A stretch of DNA of 55,068 nt from NCBI GenBank assembly GCA_025361765.1, contig JANYJS010000111.1:1-55068 (forward strand), in the 5' to 3' direction. The DNA is from Bacillota bacterium (GTDB lineage: Bacteria > Bacillota > Clostridia > Peptostreptococcales > Anaerovoracaceae). Below, piece after piece: positions 17,431 to 25,358 of the stretch; the stretch's first letter is position 1, and the number at the start of each line of letters is the position of its first letter. Both the position numbers and the translations under genes were made by a program. A model generated the notes under the pieces. That model searched no databases. It was not told where the DNA came from and worked only from the letters and a program-made list of their open reading frames with translations.

Positions 17431-18843
17431 TTATTTATTGAACTCTCTAATTTCTGCGGGGAATAAATCTTCATCGGTTGGCTGAGTTGAAGGAATGGGA
17501 TATGAAACCCAGGTATAATTGATTAAATCTTTCCAAGTTACATTAGAGGAAATGCTGTTGTGTCCCCATGTGCCGCAACCAAGAGTCATAGACATTGGAA
17601 GACCATTGGTCCAAGCACCACTGTTTGCAAGGCATTGAGCCTGATTAACGGTGATTCTTGAAACGGGCATTCTTTCGGCCATGGCCATAACTTTCTTTTC
17701 GTCAGTGGTATGGATACCGCAGGAATGGCCTTTTCCCTGGAAATTAAGTACTGATTCCAGCTTGTCGAGGGCTTCAGCATAGGTATCGTATTTTATTAAG
17801 GTTGTAACAACAGAAAGCTTTTCTCCAGTGAATCTGAAGTCTTTGCCTATGCCGGCATTTTCTTCAACCATAAAGAAAATTTTTCCTTCAGGAAGTTTAA
17901 GACCGGCAATCTCAGCGATTTTAGCAGGAGATTGTGCCACGATTTGAACATTTAAATGTTCGCCATCAGGCCAAAGTGCTGTTTTAAGCATATCTTTTTC
18001 AGTTGAATTTTCTTTAATAAGCCAACCGCCTTGAGCTTCCATAGCTTTTACGAAATCATCATATATGCTTCTCAATACCAGTACACTGTTTTCAGTGGAG
18101 CAGCTTGTAGCGTTATCAAAAGTCTTTGAACGCATAATCATATTTGCTACATCATTTAAATCTGTGGATCCATCAACGATGGTGCAGACATTTCCGGTTC
18201 CGACTCCGATGGCAGGAGTTCCAGAGCTATAAGCAGATCTCACCATTGGCGTACCGCCTGTAGCAAGAATTAAATCGCACTGTTTCATAAGCTCGCCGGA
18301 GCAATCAATACTAACATATTCTGGATCGATGGCGATAACAAGATCTTCTGGAGCACCATATTTCTTTAAGGTTGCTCTGATATTATCTGACACGAATACA
18401 TTGACATTTTTAGCTCTTGGATGTGGAGCCAGTATAATGGCATTTCTGCCTTTGATCGCAGCAATCGCCTTCACGACTGGTGTCGCTTCGCCGTTGGTTA
18501 CTGGAATGATCGCACCAATGACGCCAACAGGTTTAGCAAGCTTCATGATGCCTTTTGCTTCGTCTACTTCAACAACGCCAACTGACTTAAGGCCCTTCAT
18601 GTCTCTGTAGGTGCCCTTGATTTTGGCATACATTTTATTGACCTTGTCTTTGGCAACGCCCATGCCGGAATCTGCTACAAGCGCTTCAGATGCGGCCAGG
18701 GCAAAATCAGGCCTTGTTGCATTGTATGCAATGGCAGCTGTGAGCTCATCAACCTGCTCCTGGGTATATCCCTCTAGTACCTTTTGTGCAGCTTTTGATC
18801 TTGCAATAAGATCGGCCACGTATAATTGATAATCAATAGCCAT
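17431..18843 (-). CDS. CoA-acylating aldehyde dehydrogenase, sulfoacetaldehyde dehydrogenase (SauS)-like
   Basis: 470 residues of the acylating aldehyde dehydrogenase family: aldehyde + CoA + NAD(P) to acyl-CoA. Rossmann and catalytic features are GVIGAIIPVTN, the nucleotide-site ILATGGTPMVRSAYSSG, GVGTGNVC, and the catalytic Cys in FDNATSCSTEN. The C-terminus has LGCGTWGHNSISSNV, and the end segment YPIPSTQPTDEDLF recalls sulfoacetaldehyde dehydrogenases; succinate-semialdehyde or acetaldehyde enzymes are alternatives. AAGGAGGAAAT precedes the ATG. First gene of a two-gene operon transcribed from a perfect sigma-54 promoter, with a sigma-54 activator gene immediately upstream in the same direction. 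Confidence 0.82.
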   Translation of the reverse strand: MAIDYQLYVADLIARSKAAQKVLEGYTQEQVDELTAAIAYNATRPDFALAASEALVADSGMGVAKDKVNKMYAKIKGTYRDMKGLKSVGVVEVDEAKGIMKLAKPVGVIGAIIPVTNGEATPVVKAIAAIKGRNAIILAPHPRAKNVNVFVSDNIRATLKKYGAPEDLVIAIDPEYVSIDCSGELMKQCDLILATGGTPMVRSAYSSGTPAIGVGTGNVCTIVDGSTDLNDVANMIMRSKTFDNATSCSTENSVLVLRSIYDDFVKAMEAQGGWLIKENSTEKDMLKTALWPDGEHLNVQIVAQSPAKIAEIAGLKLPEGKIFFMVEENAGIGKDFRFTGEKLSVVTTLIKYDTYAEALDKLESVLNFQGKGHSCGIHTTDEKKVMAMAERMPVSRITVNQAQCLANSGAWTNGLPMSMTLGCGTWGHNSISSNVTWKDLINYTWVSYPIPSTQPTDEDLFPAEIREFNK

Positions 18844-18897
18844 TTTTAATTTCCTCCTTATAAATAGTGTGAAAAAATAATTGTCATCTATATCTAA

Positions 18898-18913
18898 AGC
18901 AATTGCTGTGCCA
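18898..18913 (-). promoter_or_regulatory. Sigma-54 promoter of the aldehyde dehydrogenase-aminotransferase operon
   Basis: Minus strand TGGCAC-AGCAA-TTGCT matches the -24/-12 consensus at every defined base, with GG and GC exactly ten bases apart. The predicted start is near 18887, about 43 bases before the dehydrogenase ATG. The flanking 346-base gap (18844-19189) otherwise holds only AT-rich sequence and the direct repeat at 19163-19199. Confidence 0.88.
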
Positions 18914-19162
18914 AATGTATTTGGAATCGCAAGGAAAAAATGCCGATGTTCGCTGAAACCTTTTAAATAGAGTATTTGGTAAATGAAAAAAGAAATGAAT
19001 AATCAATAAATAGACTAAATCGATAGGGGACAATTGAACTGAATTGCAATGGGAACTTCTTATGAGATAGAATAGACAAGAAAGGATACATAAATGAATC
19101 AAGATAATAAATTAACAATCAAATCAATAGAAATTCAAAGGGATTTGAGCATCATACGAATT

Positions 19163-19199
19163 GATACAATAGTGAATCATAAGATACAATTATGAATCA
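19163..19199. repeat. Direct repeat, possible activator binding sites
   Basis: GATACAATAGTGAATCA (19163-19179) and GATACAATTATGAATCA (19183-19199) differ at two positions and are exactly 20 bases apart, two helical turns. The second copy runs over the stop codon of the activator gene. They lie about 250-285 bp upstream of the sigma-54 promoter. Confidence 0.5.
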
Positions 19200-20587
19200 G
19201 AAGCATGTATATGATGCTTGCGAAGCTTTCTGACAATAGTGGGCTGGCTAACGCCAAGAGCCTTTGCAATCTGGCGCGTTGTTTGATACTTCGCTGCCGC
19301 GCTGTTCAAAATATGCATTTCAGCCTCGTTTAACGCTTTGTTCAAATCTGTCACGTGAGGAATATCGATATCGCCTGGGGCTCTTGTGCTTTCAAAGATG
19401 TAACTGGGGAGATTTTCAGGGAGAATGGTATTATTCTTAGTTGTAATCACCAGACGCTCAATGATATTTTCAAGCTCCCGCACATTGCCGGGCCAGGGGT
19501 ACTTCAGCAAAACCAGCATTGTACGCGGGTCTATCACTTTTGTTTCATTTAACTTTTGATTGTGTTTCTGTAGAAAGAGTTTAATTAAAGGAATGATATC
19601 CTCCGGGCGCTCCCTTAGCGGGGGAATCTGAATCGGAACAACATTTAGCCTGTAATAAAGATCCTCCCGAAACAGGCCGTCCTTGACACGTTTTGAGAGA
19701 TCCCGATTGGTGGCAGAAATGATGCGGACGTTTACGGGGATATTCGTGACTCCGCCTACTCTTTGGATTTCTTTTTCTTGAATAACTTGCAAAATTTTGA
19801 CCTGAAGATTTAAGGGCAGTTCTGCGATTTCATCCAGAAAGATGGTTCCATTCTGAGCAACTTCAAACAGACCTTTTTTTCCTTCTTTGCGAGAGCCAGT
19901 AAAGGAACCGCTTTCATAACCGAAAAGCTCGGATTCTAAAAGATTGTCCGGTATGGCGCCACAGTTAATTTTAACGAATGGACAGTCTCTGCGGTTGCCG
20001 CTCTCGTGAATCAGTTTTGCAATAATTCCCTTACCCGAGCCGGATTCACCTGTGATCAGAACCGTTGAATCCAGACTTGAGAGCCTTTCGGCCAAAAGAA
20101 GCACATTGACCATTGCAGTACTGTTTGCAATAATATCACCAGAGTAGATTTTCTCCCTGCTCTTAAGCACTTCCAAATCGGTTTGCATATCTTCGAGTTT
20201 ATTTTTAAGACTGACAAGTTCTGTAATATCACGAGAAGTAGAGATGACCTTTTTGATTTTTCCAGACTTACCGAAGATAGGTATCCCCGTACTCATAATT
20301 CTCTTGCCATCTTTGTTTTTATGAATAATACTGACTTCTTTTTGCTGATCCATTACCAGTCTCGCCACGGAAGGAGAGAAGATGCCTTCGGCTTCTAAGG
20401 AGAAAATACTTTTGCCGATAACCTCATCCCGTGTTACTTTATAGAGATCTTCACAGGCCTTATTAATCCACATGGCGTTGCCGAATTCATCGTCAATGAA
20501 AATGGCGTCAGTGATACTATCAAGTATTGCGATGAGCTCTTCCGTTGAAAATTGGGATAATAAATTATTGACATGAAATTTTGACAT
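19190..20587 (-). CDS. PAS domain sigma-54-dependent transcriptional activator
   Basis: Enhancer-binding protein of about 465 residues that opens sigma-54 promoters using ATP. Start ATG at 20587 has GGAGG five bases upstream; a TTG four codons earlier overlaps that site. N-terminal PAS domain (about 15-125, AIFIDDEFGNAMWINKAC), AAA+ domain (about 155-385) with Walker A GESGSGKG, the sigma-54 contact loop written GSFTGS rather than GAFTGA, and Walker B TIFLDEIAELP. C-terminal Fis-type helix-turn-helix (about 425-462, TTRQIAKALGVSQPTIVRKL). It lies directly upstream of the sigma-54 driven operon and is its obvious regulator. The PAS domain probably senses the inducer or redox state. Confidence 0.95.
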   Translation of the reverse strand: MSKFHVNNLLSQFSTEELIAILDSITDAIFIDDEFGNAMWINKACEDLYKVTRDEVIGKSIFSLEAEGIFSPSVARLVMDQQKEVSIIHKNKDGKRIMSTGIPIFGKSGKIKKVISTSRDITELVSLKNKLEDMQTDLEVLKSREKIYSGDIIANSTAMVNVLLLAERLSSLDSTVLITGESGSGKGIIAKLIHESGNRRDCPFVKINCGAIPDNLLESELFGYESGSFTGSRKEGKKGLFEVAQNGTIFLDEIAELPLNLQVKILQVIQEKEIQRVGGVTNIPVNVRIISATNRDLSKRVKDGLFREDLYYRLNVVPIQIPPLRERPEDIIPLIKLFLQKHNQKLNETKVIDPRTMLVLLKYPWPGNVRELENIIERLVITTKNNTILPENLPSYIFESTRAPGDIDIPHVTDLNKALNEAEMHILNSAAAKYQTTRQIAKALGVSQPTIVRKLRKHHIHASDS

Positions 20588-20710
20588 AAAGGCCTCCAAG
20601 GCTTATAATGAATCAAATGAATGGACTATTACTATTTGGTTTAATTAATATGACGTCTTGATTATATAGGGGAATCGGAAGCACTGCAACATTGAGGTGC
20701 AAAAAATATA

Positions 20711-20739
20711 TTGACAGCATAGGCATAAAATGATATTGT
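20711..20739 (+). promoter_or_regulatory. Promoter of the infC-rpmI-rplT operon
   Basis: TTGACA at 20711-20716, 17 bases, then TATTGT at 20734-20739. Confidence 0.7.
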
Positions 20740-20745
20740 CGTACG

Positions 20746-20856
20746 TGAATAAAGAAGAAGTCATCCGCTTCTCACCTTACGGCTAGCGTTGTTAGGGTTA
20801 ATACGATCAAATTCATTTGATTTGTCTTGAGGCGGGTATAATTATCCGCTTTTTTA
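20746..20856 (+). promoter_or_regulatory. Ribosomal protein leader with attenuator upstream of infC
   Basis: A 110-nt untranslated leader ends in a hairpin, GCGGGTA (20832) against TTATCCGC (20842-20849, one G-U), followed by TTTTTT. In Bacillota the infC-rpmI-rplT operon is controlled by L20 binding its leader and promoting early termination. The position, structure and gene order fit that mechanism. Confidence 0.7.
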
Positions 20857-20876
20857 TATTTTTAGGAGGTGTTAAC

Positions 20877-21386
20877 ATTAACAAGGAAAGTCTGATCAAC
20901 GAAGAGATTCGTGATAAAGAAATCAGGGTTATAGACAGCGATGGCGAACAGCTAGGCGTCATACCCACCGAAAAGGCAATGCAGATAGCTTTGGATAAAA
21001 AGCTTGATTTAGTTATGATTGCGCCTACTGCCAACCCACCGGTTTGCAAAATCCTGGATTATGGCAAATACAGATACGAACTTCAAAAGAAAGACAAGGA
21101 AGCCAAAAAGAAGCAGAAGACCACTCAAATCAAAGAAATCAGACTGAGCCCGTCCATTGAGACCCATGACCTTCAAGTCAAGGCGTCGCATGCCATCAAG
21201 TTCCTTAAAGATGGGGATAAAGTTAAGGCAAGTTTAAGGTTTAAAGGAAGAGAGAGGGGCTATACCAGCATTGGAGAGGTCGTCATGACGAAATTCGCCG
21301 AGGCCGTATCCGAAGTGGGAACTGTAGAAAAAAAACCGGAATTTGAAGGTAGAAGCATGATTATGATATTAACACCTAAAAGTTAA
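20877..21386 (+). CDS. infC: Translation initiation factor IF-3, AUU start
   Basis: Binds the 30S subunit and proofreads start codons and initiator tRNA. AGGAGGTG (20864-20871) is followed after five bases by ATT-AAC-AAG. The product then begins like other IF-3 proteins, (M)NKESLINEEIRDKEIRVI. An AUU start is known for infC in other bacteria and lets IF-3 repress its own synthesis. The frame is open back to a TTG at 20817, but that lies within the attenuator. 169 residues, the usual length, with the N-domain, a Lys-rich linker (KKDKEAKKKQKT) and the C-domain ending MIMILTPK. First gene of infC-rpmI-rplT. Confidence 0.95.
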   Translation: MNKESLINEEIRDKEIRVIDSDGEQLGVIPTEKAMQIALDKKLDLVMIAPTANPPVCKILDYGKYRYELQKKDKEAKKKQKTTQIKEIRLSPSIETHDLQVKASHAIKFLKDGDKVKASLRFKGRERGYTSIGEVVMTKFAEAVSEVGTVEKKPEFEGRSMIMILTPKS

Positions 21387-21425
21387 ATTGACCCAACAAG
21401 ATTTTTGATACAGGAGGAACCATAA

Positions 21426-21620
21426 ATGCCAAAGATGAAGTCCCACAGAGGAGCTATGAAAAGATTCAGACTGACAGCCAGTGGCAAAGTCAAAAGAAAC
21501 AAGGCCTATAAAAGCCATATTCTGACTAAAAAAAGTGCCAAGAGAAAAAGAGGCCTAAGACAAGCAACTTATCTCACAAGCGCAGATATCAAAAGAATCA
21601 AATCAGTATTAAACAAATAA
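21426..21620 (+). CDS. rpmI: 50S ribosomal protein L35
   Basis: 64 residues, highly basic, beginning [20 protein letters not shown], diagnostic of bL35. AGGAGGAACC lies before the ATG. It sits 39 bases after infC and 17 bases before rplT in the conserved order, so it is expected to be cotranscribed and controlled by the L20-responsive leader. Confidence 0.98.
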   Translation: MPKMKSHRGAMKRFRLTASGKVKRNKAYKSHILTKKSAKRKRGLRQATYLTSADIKRIKSVLNK

Positions 21621-21637
21621 ACGGGAGGTAAGAAGAG

Positions 21638-21997
21638 ATGGCAAGAGTTAAAAAGGCACTTAATGCAAAGAAAAAACATAAAAAAGTATTAAAAAGCGCC
21701 AAGGGATTTTATGGTCTGAAAAGTAAAGTCTTTAAAGCAGCAAATACTGCAGTGATGAGAGCGCTTCGATCAGCATATATTGGCAGAAAAAATAAAAAGA
21801 GAGAGTTCAGAACGCTTTGGATCGCCAGAATCAGTGCGGCAGCCAGAATCAACGGCATATCCTACAGCAAACTGATGAATGGACTTAAAGTTTCGGGAAT
21901 TGAGATCAATAGAAAAATGCTTTCTGAAATGGCAATCTATGATCCTTCAGGTTTCTCGCAGCTTGTTGATACTGCAAAGAAACAGCTCAAGATATAA
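21638..21997 (+). CDS. rplT: 50S ribosomal protein L20
   Basis: 119 residues of bL20, a primary 23S rRNA binding protein needed early in 50S assembly. The N-terminus [20 protein letters not shown] and the segment RRISAAAR-like '[21 protein letters not shown]' region (about 67-85) are typical. In Bacillota L20 also represses this operon by binding the infC leader. GGGAGGT precedes the ATG and a terminator follows. Confidence 0.98.
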   Translation: MARVKKALNAKKKHKKVLKSAKGFYGLKSKVFKAANTAVMRALRSAYIGRKNKKREFRTLWIARISAAARINGISYSKLMNGLKVSGIEINRKMLSEMAIYDPSGFSQLVDTAKKQLKI

Positions 21998-22012
21998 TAA
22001 TATAGGAATTTG

Positions 22013-22041
22013 AGAACAGGGTTTCCCCTGTTCTTTTTTTA
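22013..22041 (+). terminator. Terminator of the infC operon
   Basis: AGAACAGGG (22013-22021) pairs with CCCTGTTCT (22026-22034), followed by seven T. Confidence 0.9.
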
Positions 22042-22070
22042 TTGCGCAATGCGAAAAGTATTGCACATGT

Positions 22071-22113
22071 CACAATATATAGTTAATATTTAAAGTGACC
22101 ACAATATGAGTTG
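22071..22113 (+). promoter_or_regulatory. Possible tandem NrdR boxes
   Basis: CACAATATATAGTT (22071-22084) and CACAATATGAGTTG (22100-22113) resemble the NrdR box core and lie just upstream of nrdR. The 29-base spacing is slightly off the usual 31-32, so this is tentative. Confidence 0.35.
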
Positions 22114-22178
22114 GGGTTTAGCCGATTTGAAATTGGCTTATAATAATAACCAGCTATTTGGTCTGAGGAGGTTTTTAC

Positions 22179-22646
22179 ATGAAATGTCCATTTTGTGAAA
22201 ATATTGACACTAGAGTCATTGACTCAAGACCCACAGAAGAGGGTTATGCCATAAGACGAAGGCGCGAATGTGACAATTGCAAAAAGCGGTTTACAACTTA
22301 TGAAAAGGTTGAAGAAATACCTTTTATGGTAGTTAAAAAAGATGGAAGCCGCGAGGCCTTTGATCGGGCGAAAGTCCTTAACGGAATTATTAAAGCTTGC
22401 CAAAAAAGACCGGTGTCCATATCTGCTATAGAAACGATTGTAGGGGATATTGAGCGGGGATTGAACAACATGATGGAGAAGGAAATTGAAAGCAAGATCA
22501 TCGGAGAGGTGATTATGGAACATCTGAAGGAACTGGATGAAGTCGCTTATGTGAGATTTGCATCTGTGTATCGGCAGTTTAAGGATGTCAACACTTTTGT
22601 TGCGGAAATAGAAAAGCTTCTCAGTAGTGATAAGGGAAAAAAATGA
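22179..22646 (+). CDS. nrdR: Transcriptional repressor NrdR
   Basis: 155 residues. An N-terminal zinc ribbon (CPFC at 3-6 and CDNC near 31-34) is followed by an ATP-cone domain (about 46-136, [20 protein letters not shown]). NrdR represses ribonucleotide reductase genes in response to the ATP/dATP balance. TGAGGAGG precedes the ATG. The stop codon overlaps the next gene's start (ATGA), so translation is coupled to pgeF. No nrd structural gene is in the window. Confidence 0.97.
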   Translation: MKCPFCENIDTRVIDSRPTEEGYAIRRRRECDNCKKRFTTYEKVEEIPFMVVKKDGSREAFDRAKVLNGIIKACQKRPVSISAIETIVGDIERGLNNMMEKEIESKIIGEVIMEHLKELDEVAYVRFASVYRQFKDVNTFVAEIEKLLSSDKGKK

Positions 22647-23470
22647 TGAAACCCAATCAGAATGATGAAATGTTTAAGCTGAGGAAATCACCCAATGGTG
22701 TAGAATATTTGTATATACCCATGTTTGATGATACAGGACTTGTACGCACTTTTTTTACAACGCGTAAGGGCGGAATCAGCGAAGGCGACTTTGATTCCTT
22801 GAATTTCGGCAAATATACGGAAGATCACATGTTAAATGTGGTGGAAAACAGAAAACGCCTTTTTTCGGCGCTTAGTATAGAAAAGCCAATTATGGTCTTC
22901 CCAAGACAGGTCCATGGAGATGCAGTTGCCTGCCTAATGGCCAAAGATATTGAAGGGCAGGAGAATGTCACCATTGAAGATACAGATGCGGTGATTACTA
23001 ACATTAGGCATGTTATTTTGACTACAGTTCATGCGGACTGCCTGGTGGTATACTTGCTTGATCCTGTGAACAAAAGCATAGGGCTTGTCCATGCTGGTTG
23101 GCGGGGCACACAAAAAAACATCAGCGCCAAGACTGTTGATCTCATGATTCAAAAGCTTGGCGCTAAAAGGGAGAATATCATTGCTGTGATAGGCCCGGGC
23201 CTTGATGGCTGCTGTTTTGAAGTTGGCCCGGAGGTATATGAGCAGTTTATGACCAGCCTTGACTGCATCGAAGAATTTGTATCCCGCAATAAAAATGATA
23301 AATATCTGATTGACCTAAAAGGCTTGAATACAAAGCAGCTAAAAAATGCTGGTGTCAACCAAGTCTACATGACGAATTATTGCACCAGCTGCAGCCCAGA
23401 GCTTTTTTTCTCCCATAGAAGAGACAAAGGGAGAACGGGTCGAATGGGGGCCGGAATTAGTCTCTTATAG
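22643..23470 (+). CDS. pgeF: Purine nucleoside phosphorylase / laccase-domain protein (PgeF/YfiH family)
   Basis: 275 residues of the YfiH/YlmD family, formerly called polyphenol oxidase. Members are purine nucleoside phosphorylases or peptidoglycan-precursor editing factors. The zinc-site residues are visible in [17 protein letters not shown] (near 152) and [12 protein letters not shown]; the C-terminus ends in [19 protein letters not shown] and TGRMG. Start ATG overlaps the nrdR stop; a second ATG one codon later is equally possible. A 36-37 bp duplication covers its last codons and the gap to cmk. Confidence 0.92.
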   Translation: MMKPNQNDEMFKLRKSPNGVEYLYIPMFDDTGLVRTFFTTRKGGISEGDFDSLNFGKYTEDHMLNVVENRKRLFSALSIEKPIMVFPRQVHGDAVACLMAKDIEGQENVTIEDTDAVITNIRHVILTTVHADCLVVYLLDPVNKSIGLVHAGWRGTQKNISAKTVDLMIQKLGAKRENIIAVIGPGLDGCCFEVGPEVYEQFMTSLDCIEEFVSRNKNDKYLIDLKGLNTKQLKNAGVNQVYMTNYCTSCSPELFFSHRRDKGRTGRMGAGISLL

Positions 23471-23540
23471 AAGATCAGGATTTCTGAGTAAGGAATAAAA
23501 TTTTGTCTCTTAAGGAAATCGGGATGCCTAAGAAAGGAAT
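23460..23540 (+). repeat. Imperfect 37-bp direct repeat over the pgeF stop codon
   Basis: Copy 1 (23460-23496) holds the last codons and TAG of pgeF; copy 2 (23505-23540) starts 45 bases later. Both begin GTCTCTTA and end AAGGAAT, with GGAT and CT.AG in common register. Copy 2 brings the AAAGGA that serves as ribosome site of cmk. Confidence 0.8.
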
Positions 23541-23545
23541 GAACT

Positions 23546-24193
23546 ATGGAAAAAATCAGAATAGCAATAGATGGACCTTCTGGCGCCGGAAAGAGTACGG
23601 TGGCTAAAGATCTGGCAAAAATTCTGAACATTGACTATATCGACACTGGAGCTATGTATCGCGCAGTTGGCTATAAAATGCTTCAGCAAAACATTGGGCT
23701 TGATGAAGCCGATCGGCTTTCTAAAATGCTGGAAACAACTGAGATTGATTTCGCTAAAGGCAATATCATACTGGACGGAGAAGTCATCAACGATAAAATA
23801 CGAACTCAGGAGATCGCCAAAATGGCTTCGGACTGTTCTGCTTTAGCTTCAGTTAGAGCAAAGCTGGTGGATCTTCAGCGCAATATGGGCCAGCTTAAAA
23901 GCGTGGTCATGGACGGCAGGGATATTGGCACAAACGTTCTTCCGGACGCAGAATACAAGTTCTATATAACTGCGACCGCAGAAGAAAGAGCTCATAGGAG
24001 ATGGCTGGAGCTGATTTCCAAGGGTGATCTGATTTCTCAGGAGAAGGTGCTTGAGGATATGATTCAAAGAGATATCAATGATTCAACAAGACTGCTGAAC
24101 CCCCTTAAAAAGGCGGAGGATGCCATAGAAATTGACTCGACGAAAAAAAATGCTGAAGAGACGACGGCTATAGTGCTGAGTTATATCAAATGA
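23546..24193 (+). CDS. cmk: Cytidylate kinase
   Basis: 215 residues; phosphorylates CMP and dCMP with ATP. The N-terminus IRIAIDGPSGAGKSTVAK is the P-loop, followed by the CMP-binding DYIDTGAMYRAVGYK. VVMDGRDIGTNVLPDAEYKFYI (Cmk-specific) and RAHRRWLE (lid) follow. Start ATG lies six bases after AAAGGA. It overlaps the next gene by four bases (ATGA), an unusual pairing with a LacI-type regulator. Confidence 0.97.
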   Translation: MEKIRIAIDGPSGAGKSTVAKDLAKILNIDYIDTGAMYRAVGYKMLQQNIGLDEADRLSKMLETTEIDFAKGNIILDGEVINDKIRTQEIAKMASDCSALASVRAKLVDLQRNMGQLKSVVMDGRDIGTNVLPDAEYKFYITATAEERAHRRWLELISKGDLISQEKVLEDMIQRDINDSTRLLNPLKKAEDAIEIDSTKKNAEETTAIVLSYIK

Positions 24194-25254
24194 TCAGCAC
24201 GATTAAAGATGTCGCAAAGGCAGCAGATGTTTCAATCGCTACGGTTTCGAGGGTTATTACTGGGAGCGCCCAAGTAAAACCAGAAGTTAGGCAAAGAGTA
24301 CTTGAGGCCATTTCTTCACTGGATTATAGGCCGAACATCTCAGCTAGAAATTTGGTCATGGGCAAAAACAGAACTATTGGCGTTCTGGTTTCTGACTTGA
24401 CCAATTCTTTTACGGGAGAAATTTTAAGTGGCATAGAAGAAATGTGCCAGACTTTTAAATATGATGTGCTTGTCTGCAGTACGGGAGGGGACATCAAAAA
24501 AGAAGCCTATTATCTTGAACAGTTTGAAGGAAAACAGGTTGCTGGACTTATCATGATACCCTGGAAGCTCCACGCGGAGACAGTCGAAAAAATTAATTCC
24601 ATGACCATACAGATTATTATGGTCAACAGAAACAATAGCAAGCTGACAGTGCCGACAGTTGCAATCGACAATTACAAAGCATCTTACCAGATGACCAATT
24701 ATCTGATCTCTAAAGGGCATAAGCGGATTGGGTTTATTAGAAACAGTGTGGATGTTGATTTTTTTGGGCTTGACCAATATAGAGGATACAAACAGGCTAT
24801 GCTTGACCATCTGCTGGAAGTCGATCAACGCTATGTCAAATACGGAGATTTCAGCATGGAAAACAGCTATAGAATCGTAAAGAACTTTATCGTAGACAGG
24901 GATATGCCCACGGCTATTTTCGCTACTAGTGATATCATGGCTATAGGAGCAATCAATGCATTGAGAGATAATGACTATAAGGTGCCAGAGGATGTTTCTG
25001 TAGTAGGGTTCAACAATGTTAAGATGGCGCTGCTTTACAGGCCGAGACTAACGGTCATCCATCAACCTCTTTATAGCATAGGGACCGTAGCGGTCAAAAT
25101 GATAGCCAATAAAAAAGACTACAATTTTACTTCTGAGAATAGAGTCGTTATTATGCCGCATAAACTCATTGAACGGGAGAGTTGCGGGCCTGTGAATATG
25201 AATATGAAACAACCTCCGTCCCCAAGAATCTGGGGCGAAGAAACTATAGAATAA
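24190..25254 (+). CDS. LacI/PurR-family transcriptional regulator
   Basis: 354 residues. N-terminal LacI helix-turn-helix (about 3-50: TIKDVAKAADVSIATVSRVI, hinge YRPNISARNL) and a periplasmic-binding-protein-like ligand domain (about 60-335: TIGVLVSDLTNSF, SKGHKRIGFI, PTAIFATSDIMAIGA, VSVVGFNN). Probably senses a sugar or nucleoside. No sugar transport or catabolic genes lie beside it, so the target is unknown. Translation is coupled to cmk by a 4-base overlap. The last 20 or so residues are Pro-rich and extend beyond the usual LacI end. Confidence 0.9.
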   Translation: MISTIKDVAKAADVSIATVSRVITGSAQVKPEVRQRVLEAISSLDYRPNISARNLVMGKNRTIGVLVSDLTNSFTGEILSGIEEMCQTFKYDVLVCSTGGDIKKEAYYLEQFEGKQVAGLIMIPWKLHAETVEKINSMTIQIIMVNRNNSKLTVPTVAIDNYKASYQMTNYLISKGHKRIGFIRNSVDVDFFGLDQYRGYKQAMLDHLLEVDQRYVKYGDFSMENSYRIVKNFIVDRDMPTAIFATSDIMAIGAINALRDNDYKVPEDVSVVGFNNVKMALLYRPRLTVIHQPLYSIGTVAVKMIANKKDYNFTSENRVVIMPHKLIERESCGPVNMNMKQPPSPRIWGEETIE

Positions 25255-25298
25255 ACCAAATGCGGCAAGACAAGTTAGGAAGTTGGTTCGAGGATAGC

Positions 25299-25358
25299 GA
25301 ACTATAGCCCCAGAATATTGAACTATAGTTCGAAGAATGAGAACAATACTATAGTTCG
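25299..25358. repeat. Nested inverted repeats between converging genes
   Basis: CGAACTATAG (25299-25308) can pair with CTATAGTTCG (25349-25358), and between them GAACTATAGTTC (25320-25331) is itself palindromic. The right arm contains the stop codon of the DUF1015 gene. A related GAAACTATAGAA is at the end of the LacI-type gene (25239-25250). It may form a bidirectional terminator. Confidence 0.6.

Noticed and set aside
20817-20876. Upstream TTG start for infC
   Set aside because: It would run translation through the attenuator hairpin, and the strong ribosome site is directly before the ATT.
22110-22146. TTGGGG/TTGAAA with TATAAT as an nrdR promoter
   Set aside because: Spacings are 22 and about 7 bases, outside the usual range.
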